Below, in pieces: positions 28,256 to 34,791 of a DNA stretch of 64,000 nucleotides (its first letter is position 1; each line of letters starts with the position of its first letter). This DNA is from Hyphomicrobiales bacterium. GTDB taxonomy: Bacteria; Pseudomonadota; Alphaproteobacteria; Rhizobiales; Beijerinckiaceae. The DNA is taken from assembly GCA_019075865.1 (NCBI GenBank), contig JAGXAN010000001.1:62001-126000 (forward strand), written 5' to 3'. Made by a program: the position numbers and the translations under genes. The notes under the pieces were generated by a model. It saw nothing but the letters and a program-made list of their open reading frames with translations, was not told where the DNA came from and did no database searches.

Positions 28256-29302
28256 ATGAAGACCAAAGCGCTTGTGTTGCATAAGGCGGGAGACCTTCGG
28301 GTCGAGGAACGCGAAGTCGGCGAGGTTGGCCCCGATCAGGTGCTGTTGCACGTCGGGGCAGGCGGACTATGCGGCTCAGACATTCATTACTTCTGGGACG
28401 GCGGCATTGGCGCGATCCGGGTGAGCGAACCGATTATCCTTGGCCATGAGGCTGCCGGCACCGTCGAGGCCGTGGGCGTGAATGTGCGCACGGTAAAGCC
28501 CGGGGACCGTGTGGCCATTGACCCCAGCCGCCCATGCGGCACCTGCCGGTTCTGTCTTGAAGGCATGATGAACCAGTGCGAAAATATGGATTTTCATGGC
28601 AGTGCCATGCGCAAACCGCATTCGCAGGGTCTGTTTCGCAATCGCATCGTCGTGGCAGAGCGCCAATGCCTGCCGGTCGGGGACAAGGTATCTCTGGCTG
28701 AGGCTGCCTGCATGGAGCCGCTCTCGGTCGCCCTGCATGCCGTCAACCAGGCCGGCTCGCTTATGGGTCGCCGGGTGCTGGTGACCGGCAGCGGCCCGAT
28801 TGGTGCCTTGACGGTGGCCGCCGCGCGTTACGCGGGCGCGCAGGAGATTATCGCGACCGATATTGCCGATGCCCCCCTTAAAACCGCCATCCGCATGGGT
28901 GCCACGCAAACCATCAATAGCGCGAAGCAGCCAGACCGTTTGGCGACAGGCTTTTCCGCGCACAAGGGCTGGTTTGATGTCGCCTTCGAATGCACGGGCG
29001 TTGGCCCGGTTCTGCCATCGCTGTTTCCGGTGGTTCGGCCGGGTGGCACCATTGTCCAGGTCGGGGTCATGGGCGAAACGAGCATTCCGGTCAATGCTCT
29101 GGTTGGCAAGGAAATTAGCCTGCGCGGCACCCATCGCGCCAATACCGAATATGCGCTCGCGGCCGCGCTCATTCGTGATCGTCGCATCGATGTCACGCCC
29201 ATTCTCACCGCAACCCTGCCCATGGAGCAGGCCGCAAAGGCGTTTGAACTGGTGCGCGACCGCAACACCCAGATGAAAGTCCAACTCAGTTTCACCGACT
29301 GA
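28256..29302 (+). CDS. idnD: Zinc-dependent L-idonate 5-dehydrogenase-like enzyme
   Basis: The 348-residue medium-chain dehydrogenase has catalytic zinc ligands C39 and H64-E65, the structural zinc set C94, C97, C100 and C108, and the nucleotide-binding VLVTGSGPIGALTVAAARYAGAQEIIATD. The last segment favours NAD. Sequence style and the neighbouring gluconate dehydrogenase-like gene point to L-idonate or a related sugar acid/polyol as substrate. It follows the SPFH gene by 19 bases and is followed by a candidate terminator. Confidence 0.82.
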   Translation: MKTKALVLHKAGDLRVEEREVGEVGPDQVLLHVGAGGLCGSDIHYFWDGGIGAIRVSEPIILGHEAAGTVEAVGVNVRTVKPGDRVAIDPSRPCGTCRFCLEGMMNQCENMDFHGSAMRKPHSQGLFRNRIVVAERQCLPVGDKVSLAEAACMEPLSVALHAVNQAGSLMGRRVLVTGSGPIGALTVAAARYAGAQEIIATDIADAPLKTAIRMGATQTINSAKQPDRLATGFSAHKGWFDVAFECTGVGPVLPSLFPVVRPGGTIVQVGVMGETSIPVNALVGKEISLRGTHRANTEYALAAALIRDRRIDVTPILTATLPMEQAAKAFELVRDRNTQMKVQLSFTD

Positions 29303-29323
29303 CCTGTGGATTTATGGGCAAAT

Positions 29324-29345
29324 AACCGACTTCTGATCGGTTTTT
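29324..29345 (+). terminator. Weak Rho-independent terminator after idnD
   Basis: AACCGA (29324-29329) pairs with TCGGTT (29337-29342) around a 7-base loop and runs into five Ts. The stem is short, so termination may be partial. Confidence 0.5.
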
Positions 29346-29403
29346 GTGAAATTAACGGATTGTAATACGGCTAAAGGCTGATAGCCTGTCGCCGGACGCG
29401 CGC

Positions 29404-29439
29404 TTGTCAGACAAAAAAGCAAAAACCTGAACCGGTTTT
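29404..29439 (+). promoter_or_regulatory. Two operator-like inverted repeats upstream of the sugar-acid transporter gene
   Basis: TTGTC-A-GACAA (29404-29414) is a perfect 11-base palindrome of the kind bound by GntR/FadR-family regulators. AAAACC (29422-29427) and GGTTTT (29434-29439) form a second repeat. Both lie within 75 bases upstream of the MFS gene. No regulator gene is in the cluster. Confidence 0.45.
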
Positions 29440-29475
29440 GCGGCCATCAAAACGAAATTCCTGGGAGGGAAGACA

Positions 29476-30894
29476 ATGGACCAAGAAGACATCCGAAATT
29501 ATTCGGATCAAGCGGCGCAAGTTTTGCTCAACAAGCAAGGCACGGCGTCAAGTGTGGCTGGTGGCTGGATGATGATCGCCACGATCCTGATTGAAGCATG
29601 GGACCTTTACGCCATTGCTTTCGTTCTGGTTTTTATCAAGGAAACCTACAATCCAAGCGTGTTGCAGTTTGCGCTCATTGGCGCAGTTGTGCAGGCCGGC
29701 GCGCTGATCGGCGCTTTGGGCGGGGGCTATATCGCGGATCGGTTTGGTCGCAAAAAGGTGTTCATCGCGACGATGGTCTTGTTCATCGTGCTGGCTTTGG
29801 CGCAGTCCTTTGTGCAGGACGTCTGGCAGCTTATCGCAATTCGCTTCCTGTTGGGTCTGCCGCTCGGCAGCGATATTGCCAATGGCTATGCCTATATCAT
29901 GGAGTCCATGTCCAAAGGCGTTCGCGAGCAGATGGGTAGCCGCTGGCAGTTCATGTTCGGCGTGGGCGAAGTGGCATCCCTGATTGTCATTACCCTGCTT
30001 TACATGACCGGCATGTCGCATGAGCTTTTGTGGCGGTTGTCGCTGGGTCTTGGTGCCGTTCCGGCCATCGTGCTGTTGATCGGCCGCATCAACCTGCCCG
30101 AAACACCGCTTTCCCTGATCCACCGTGGCAAATTCGTTGAAGCCAAGCGGGTCTCGATGGAATTGTTCAATGAACCGCTTGCGATGCTGCCCAATCAGGA
30201 CGTGCAGATTGAGCATCCGAAAGTGGGTGACTTCCTGAAAGTCATCTGGGCCGACCCGATCAAGCGCAAAGCCTCGATCTTTGGCTGGATTTCGAATGCC
30301 TGCCAAGGCGCGGAATTCACCGCATGGGGCTTCTATATCCCCGTGATTCTGGTGCTTGCCGGCATTGGCGTTTCGTCCGGCGGCAGCCTGGTTGGCACCA
30401 ATCTGGTCACGGCGTTGATCTTCTGCATTGCCACCATTTCGGGCTATGTGGCGCCGCTGATGTTGCCAAAAATCGGTCATCGTGGCGTCGCCATGTGGGG
30501 ATTTGGCATGGCCTTTTGCGCGTTGATTGTTGGCGGTTACGCCATCGGCCACGACATGAAGCTGCTCATTGTGGTTGCCGCCATCGTCTTGATGTGGGGC
30601 CATTACTGGGATGCTTCCAACGGCATGACCATCAACGCCATCGCGGCACCGGCACGCTTCAAGGCAACGGCGTCGGGTTTTGCTTACATGTTCGTCAAGG
30701 GTGCGGCTTTCTTCGGGGCATTCGTGTTCCCGCTGATCAGTGCCAAACTGGGGGCTTCGGGGGCAACCTATTTTGTGGCGCTTATTTCGTTGACCGGCTT
30801 CCTCGCCGCCAAGTTCATCCTGCCGGAAATGTACAATTACGTTGAGACCGAGGGTGGTCCTGCGGTGAAATCGGCAGCTGTGGCGGCCGAGTAA
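29476..30894 (+). CDS. MFS transporter, sugar or sugar-acid type
   Basis: The 472-residue carrier has twelve predicted membrane helices and MFS motif A (GGGYIADRFGRKKVF). After helix six it has LPETPLSLIHRGKF, resembling the PESPRWL motif of the sugar-porter group, and a cytoplasmic central loop. GGGAGGGAAG ribosome site. Set between idonate-type dehydrogenases and an enolase-superfamily enzyme, it most likely imports the sugar acid that the cluster degrades. Substrate is inferred only from neighbours. Confidence 0.85.
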   Translation: MDQEDIRNYSDQAAQVLLNKQGTASSVAGGWMMIATILIEAWDLYAIAFVLVFIKETYNPSVLQFALIGAVVQAGALIGALGGGYIADRFGRKKVFIATMVLFIVLALAQSFVQDVWQLIAIRFLLGLPLGSDIANGYAYIMESMSKGVREQMGSRWQFMFGVGEVASLIVITLLYMTGMSHELLWRLSLGLGAVPAIVLLIGRINLPETPLSLIHRGKFVEAKRVSMELFNEPLAMLPNQDVQIEHPKVGDFLKVIWADPIKRKASIFGWISNACQGAEFTAWGFYIPVILVLAGIGVSSGGSLVGTNLVTALIFCIATISGYVAPLMLPKIGHRGVAMWGFGMAFCALIVGGYAIGHDMKLLIVVAAIVLMWGHYWDASNGMTINAIAAPARFKATASGFAYMFVKGAAFFGAFVFPLISAKLGASGATYFVALISLTGFLAAKFILPEMYNYVETEGGPAVKSAAVAAE

Positions 30895-30911
30895 AGGCAC
30901 AACTCACAATC

Positions 30912-30940
30912 TTCCGGGGCAGGGTGCACTTGCCCCGGAA
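30912..30940 (+). other. Perfect 10-bp intercistronic hairpin
   Basis: TTCCGGGGCA (30912-30921) pairs with TGCCCCGGAA (30931-30940) around 9 bases, between the transporter gene and the enolase-superfamily gene. It lacks a T run, so it may be an mRNA stabiliser or an attenuating stem rather than a full terminator. Confidence 0.6.
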
Positions 30941-30961
30941 TTCAGATGAATGTGAAATTTC

Positions 30962-32161
30962 ATGAAAATCACCGCGATTGAAACGCTGAATACCGAAGAA
31001 TTTGCCAATGTTCTTTGGGTGCGGGTCCATACGGACGCGGGCATTATCGGCCTTGGCGAGACCTTTTATGGTGCCGGGGCGGTAGCCGCGCAAATCCACG
31101 ACACGTTTGCGGCGCGGCTCTTGGGTAAAAACCCGCTGCATATCGAAGCGCTCAACCGGGATTTGCTCAATCTGCCCATGGCGCAATCTTCTAGCGGGGT
31201 TGAATATCGCGCCGCATCGGCGCTCGATATCGCGCTTTGGGATATTTTCGGCAAGGTTTGCGGCCAGCCCGTGCACCAGATGCTGGGCGGCCTGTGCCGC
31301 GACAAGCAGCGCATCTACAATACATGTGCGGGCACCCGCTATGTCCGCTCGACCAATATCCGTCCGGTTTCCAATTGGAACCGGGGTGCCAGCGATGGCC
31401 CTTATGAAGACCTCGACGCTTTCATGACCGAGGCCGGCGGCCTCGCCGAAAGTCTGCTCGGCCAAGGCATTACCGCCATGAAGATTTGGCCGCTTGATCC
31501 GGCCGCGCAGGAAAACCACGGCCTGTTCATATCAGCGGCTCAAATGCGTGAGGCGGTGCGCCCCTTCGAGCAAATCCGCAAGGCGGTGGGCGATGCCGTG
31601 GATATCATGGTAGAAATGCACTCGCTCTGGAACCTGCCGACAGCCATCGAGATCGCGCGCGAGTTGGAAGCCTTCAAACCGCGCTGGTATGAAGACCCCA
31701 TCAAGATGAATTCGCCGCAGGCGCTGGCCGAGTTTGCGCGCTCCACCAAGGTCTGGACCTGCGCCAGCGAAACGCTCGGCTCGCGCTTTCCCTACAAGGA
31801 CATGCTCGACCGCGATGCCATGCACGTCGTCATGGCCGATCTGTGCTGGACCGGTGGTTTGACCGAAGGCCGCAAGATTGCCTCGATGGCTGAGACCTAT
31901 CACCGCCCCTTCGCCCCGCATGATTGCATTGGCCCGGTGGGCTTTGCGGCGGCTGTACATATGTCCTTCAGCCAGCCCAATACGCTGATACAGGAATCGG
32001 TGCGCGCCTTCTACCGTGGCTGGTATCAGGAACTGGTGACCGTGGTTCCAACCATCAGGGACGGTTATGTATATCCGATGGAAGGCCCCGGCCTTGGCAC
32101 CGAACTCAAACCGCAGGTATTCGATCGCACCGATCTGACCGTGCGGCGCTCCAGCCTTTAG
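30962..32161 (+). CDS. Enolase-superfamily (mandelate racemase subgroup) sugar-acid dehydratase-like enzyme
   Basis: The 399-residue protein has the capping domain (MKITAIETLNTEEFANVLWVRVHTDAGIIGLGETF) and a barrel with GITAMKIWPLD near residue 175, IMVEMHSLWN, RWYEDPI, CASETLGSR and FAPHDCIGPVG. Probable metal ligands are the acids in VEMHS, YEDPI and ASETLG; the His in APHDC is the likely catalytic base, with Lys of MKIWP on the other side. The first ligand is Glu where most members have Asp. Dehydration of an aldonate or similar acid fits the neighbours, but the exact reaction is unknown. Confidence 0.82.
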   Translation: MKITAIETLNTEEFANVLWVRVHTDAGIIGLGETFYGAGAVAAQIHDTFAARLLGKNPLHIEALNRDLLNLPMAQSSSGVEYRAASALDIALWDIFGKVCGQPVHQMLGGLCRDKQRIYNTCAGTRYVRSTNIRPVSNWNRGASDGPYEDLDAFMTEAGGLAESLLGQGITAMKIWPLDPAAQENHGLFISAAQMREAVRPFEQIRKAVGDAVDIMVEMHSLWNLPTAIEIARELEAFKPRWYEDPIKMNSPQALAEFARSTKVWTCASETLGSRFPYKDMLDRDAMHVVMADLCWTGGLTEGRKIASMAETYHRPFAPHDCIGPVGFAAAVHMSFSQPNTLIQESVRAFYRGWYQELVTVVPTIRDGYVYPMEGPGLGTELKPQVFDRTDLTVRRSSL

Positions 32162-32170
32162 GAACCCGCC

Positions 32171-32938
32171 ATGCGCCAGACCCTGTTTGATCTTTCGGGA
32201 AAGACGGCGCTGGTCACCGGTTCCTCGCGCGGCCTGGGTTACGTCATGGCGCGCGAATTGGCGCGATCGGGGGCGCGTATCGTGCTCAATGGCGTGGATC
32301 CGACCCGGCTCGCCAGCGCGCAGGCGCAACTGAAGGCCGAAGGCATCGAAGCCGAAACCCTGGCCTTCGATGTCACGCAAGAGGCCAGCGTCGTCGCAGC
32401 CTTCGCCGAACTCGACAAAAAGGGCATTGCGATCAACATTTTGATCAATAATGCCGGCATTCAGATGCGCAAGCCATTGCTGGATTTTGCTCTGGATGAC
32501 TGGAACAAGGTCATTGCCACCAATCTGACCAGCGCTTTCATCATGGGGCGCGAAGCCGCGCGGCGCATGGTGGCACGCGGGTTTGGCAAGATCATCAACA
32601 TCGGCTCGCTGGCCAGCGAGTTGGCGCGCCCGACCACCGCGCCTTATGCCTCAGCCAAAGGCGGCATCAAGATGCTGACGCGGGCCATGGCGGTGGAATG
32701 GGCGCAAAACGGCGTGCAGGTCAATGGCATTGGCCCGGGCTACATGCTCACCGACATGAACCAGGCACTGATGAGCGACGCCCATTTCAACAATTGGCTG
32801 ATGTCGCGCGTGCCCGCCAAACGCTGGGGCCAACCGGAAGAACTGGCCGGCACGGCGGTTTTTCTTGCCTCGTCTGCCTCTGACTATATCAACGGTCAGA
32901 TGATTTATGTGGACGGTGGCATGCTCGCGGCCATGTAA
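32171..32938 (+). CDS. idnO: SDR-family gluconate 5-dehydrogenase-like enzyme
   Basis: The 255-residue short-chain dehydrogenase has cofactor motif TGSSRGLGYVMA, NNAG at residues 94-97 and the active-site YASAK near residue 161; it resembles IdnO, which interconverts 5-ketogluconate and gluconate. It follows the enolase-superfamily gene by 9 bases. Together with idnD at 28256 it would make the idonate to 5-ketogluconate to gluconate route. The 3' end carries a 14-base tandem duplication that includes the stop codon. Confidence 0.82.
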   Translation: MRQTLFDLSGKTALVTGSSRGLGYVMARELARSGARIVLNGVDPTRLASAQAQLKAEGIEAETLAFDVTQEASVVAAFAELDKKGIAINILINNAGIQMRKPLLDFALDDWNKVIATNLTSAFIMGREAARRMVARGFGKIINIGSLASELARPTTAPYASAKGGIKMLTRAMAVEWAQNGVQVNGIGPGYMLTDMNQALMSDAHFNNWLMSRVPAKRWGQPEELAGTAVFLASSASDYINGQMIYVDGGMLAAM

Positions 32939-32953
32939 GCGCGGCCATGTAAG
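32926..32953 (+). repeat. Perfect 14-bp tandem duplication at the idnO stop codon
   Basis: CGCGGCCATGTAAG occurs twice head to tail (32926-32939 and 32940-32953). The first copy contains the last codons and stop of idnO; the second lies outside the gene. Confidence 0.9.
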
Positions 32954-33116
32954 ATCAGGTCTGAACCAACGCAAGCTCGCGCCATTTTCCGCTCAAAGCC
33001 ACAAGATTGCTGGCATTGGGCCACCACGGCCCCCGCTCCCCCGACGGCGCGTTAAGGTTAACAAATCATTTATTGGCAAACAGCGTTAATAGTATTGTCC
33101 ATGACGGAATTACTTG

Positions 33117-33131
33117 TTAACTATTTGTTAA
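33117..33131 (+). promoter_or_regulatory. CtrA-type box TTAA-N7-TTAA
   Basis: An exact TTAA-N7-TTAA, the alphaproteobacterial CtrA recognition pattern, lies 26 bases upstream of the ATG at 33157 in an AT-rich stretch with further GTTAA copies (around 33054 and 33085). Binding is inferred from the motif only. Confidence 0.45.
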
Positions 33132-33156
33132 TGCAATTTTTTGTGGGATCAACACG

Positions 33157-34194
33157 ATGCGCAGACTGCAAATCTCTACACGGGCGGGGGCCGCCTATCT
33201 GCTCGGTTTGGGCAGTTTCCTGGCACTCACGACACCAGCGGCTGCGCATGTAAAGTGGTTTGCGCCCTATAATGTAGGCGCGCAGCCGGATCAGTTGCAC
33301 GAAGTGCTCGATAGCAATTTTTTTGTCCTGATCGCTCTCTCCATTGCATTGATCGCATTCGGCGCCTTCATCGAGACGACCTTCATTGGCAAGGCGATTT
33401 TGCGGGCCCTCGACAGCGTAACAGGCATTCTCAACATTGGCAGCGAATATATCATGCGCGCCATTGTCGGCGTGTTTCTCGTCGCGCTCTGGCAGCACGG
33501 CGGCATCATTCTGACACCCGAACTCAAGACCCAGTCCACTTTCATCCCCTGGCTCCAGTTATTGATGGCCATTTCCTTGATTTGGCGGCCGACAATGCTG
33601 TTTGCGGCGGTGGGGATTTTCTTTCTCTACGGTTTTGCCCTGATGCATTATTCGGTATTCCACATGATGGATTACCCGATATTCCTGGGTATAGCCGTCT
33701 ATTTTGGGGCGCTGAGCCTCAACCGAAAGGTGTTTTCAATTGAACCGGTGACCTTTTTGCGCTGGTCAACCGGGCTGACGCTGATCTGGGCCTCGGTCGA
33801 AAAATGGGCTTACCCCGAATGGACATATGCGTTGGCCGTTTCGCATCCAGGCATGTTCGGGGGATTCTCCAAAGAATTTTTTCTCTGCGCCGCCGGCGCG
33901 GTGGAGTTTGCGCTGGCCTTCTGCCTGCTGGCCACGCCGTTCCTGCGTCGCACCAGCGCCATCATATTGCTGGCAATGTTTGTCGGCGCGATCCTGCCTT
34001 TTGGCATGATTGATGCCATCGGTCACAGCGCCATCATCGCCGTGCTGCTGGTGGTGATCGGGGATAATGCACCGGCCAATAACAACAGGCAGGAAATCTG
34101 GCGCAGCGCGGTCGCCTTTTCCGGGGCGCTGGTTCTGGTTATCGGCAGCTATTACGCGCTGCACGCCGCCATCTACGCCACGCTGATCCTGTGA
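33157..34194 (+). CDS. DoxX-like polytopic membrane protein with N-terminal His after the signal peptide
   Basis: The 345-residue protein has a signal peptide (AYLLGLGSFLALTTPAAA, cleavage predicted at 30/31) followed directly by HVKWFAPY, so the mature chain would start with H31. About eight membrane helices follow. The C-terminal half (RWSTGLTLIWASVEKWAYPEW, FLCAAGAVEFALAFCLLATPFLRR) is DoxX-like. A mature N-terminal His is a known copper-binding feature in CopC and related proteins; metal binding here is speculation. Function unknown. A CtrA-type box lies upstream and a cupredoxin gene converges. Confidence 0.72.
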   Translation: MRRLQISTRAGAAYLLGLGSFLALTTPAAAHVKWFAPYNVGAQPDQLHEVLDSNFFVLIALSIALIAFGAFIETTFIGKAILRALDSVTGILNIGSEYIMRAIVGVFLVALWQHGGIILTPELKTQSTFIPWLQLLMAISLIWRPTMLFAAVGIFFLYGFALMHYSVFHMMDYPIFLGIAVYFGALSLNRKVFSIEPVTFLRWSTGLTLIWASVEKWAYPEWTYALAVSHPGMFGGFSKEFFLCAAGAVEFALAFCLLATPFLRRTSAIILLAMFVGAILPFGMIDAIGHSAIIAVLLVVIGDNAPANNNRQEIWRSAVAFSGALVLVIGSYYALHAAIYATLIL

Positions 34195-34214
34195 GACCAA
34201 ACATCGGGCGTGCC

Positions 34215-34598
34215 TCAATTCTTGGGCGTTTCCTCGACCTTTATCGATAGCTTCATGCGGGGGTGAATGCCGCAAAGCACGGTAAAGGTCCCAACCTCAG
34301 ACATGGTCACGTCATGGCGGCTGCCCGGTGTCTGGTCACCGGAATCGTAGCTGAAGTGTTTGGACTGGATATAGGCGTGATGCAGCAAATCGCCATCGTC
34401 ATTGAATATCTCGATGATGTCGCCGCGCTTCAAATTGAGGTTGTTCGGGGTGAATTTCTGCCCCTTCTGGGATATGATGAACAGGCGTTTACGCTCATTG
34501 GCCACACTGGTGCTTTTTGTCGCGTAATAAGTAAATCCGCCAGCCAACATCAATGTCGCCAATAATGTAATAAATTTGAATTTAGCTGAAATTTTCAT
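34215..34598 (-). CDS. Cupredoxin-domain protein (methylamine-utilisation type)
   Basis: The 127-residue protein has an N-terminal helix (residues 8-26, signal peptide or anchor) and a plastocyanin-like domain. The type 1 copper ligands are visible as H73 or H74 (LLHHAY), C109, H112 and M115 (VLCGIHPRM). It is probably a periplasmic electron carrier. No mau dehydrogenase genes are present, but a MauG-like di-haem protein lies 3.5 kb away, with a GGDEF-EAL gene between. Confidence 0.85.
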   Translation of the reverse strand: MKISAKFKFITLLATLMLAGGFTYYATKSTSVANERKRLFIISQKGQKFTPNNLNLKRGDIIEIFNDDGDLLHHAYIQSKHFSYDSGDQTPGSRHDVTMSEVGTFTVLCGIHPRMKLSIKVEETPKN

Positions 34599-34716
34599 GC
34601 GGAAACGCTTTCATTGTGGCCTTCTTCCATGACAGACCATCTTGATTAAATATTTATGTAAGTATTTCACTCAGGTGATTTTTGACGAATTTTTATAAAT
34701 CTCAATCTAAGTCACT

Positions 34717-34728
34717 GTCATTAATGAC
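34717..34728 (+). promoter_or_regulatory. Perfect 12-bp palindrome in the cupredoxin / GGDEF-EAL divergent gap
   Basis: GTCATTAATGAC is a complete palindrome in the AT-rich 193-base gap between the divergent cupredoxin and GGDEF-EAL genes. It could serve as an operator for one or both; no regulator is known. Confidence 0.35.
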
Positions 34729-34751
34729 TAATTAAACTCCTCCCCGATAGA

Positions 34752-34782
34752 CTGAATTTGGACGCATCCTGGCCAAATTCAG
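34752..34782 (+). promoter_or_regulatory. 10-bp leader hairpin directly before the GGDEF-EAL ribosome site
   Basis: CTGAATTTGG (34752-34761) pairs perfectly with CCAAATTCAG (34773-34782). The last base touches the AGGGGA ribosome site ahead of the TTG start at 34792. The stem is well placed to affect translation. Confidence 0.5.
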
Positions 34783-34791
34783 GGGAATAAT

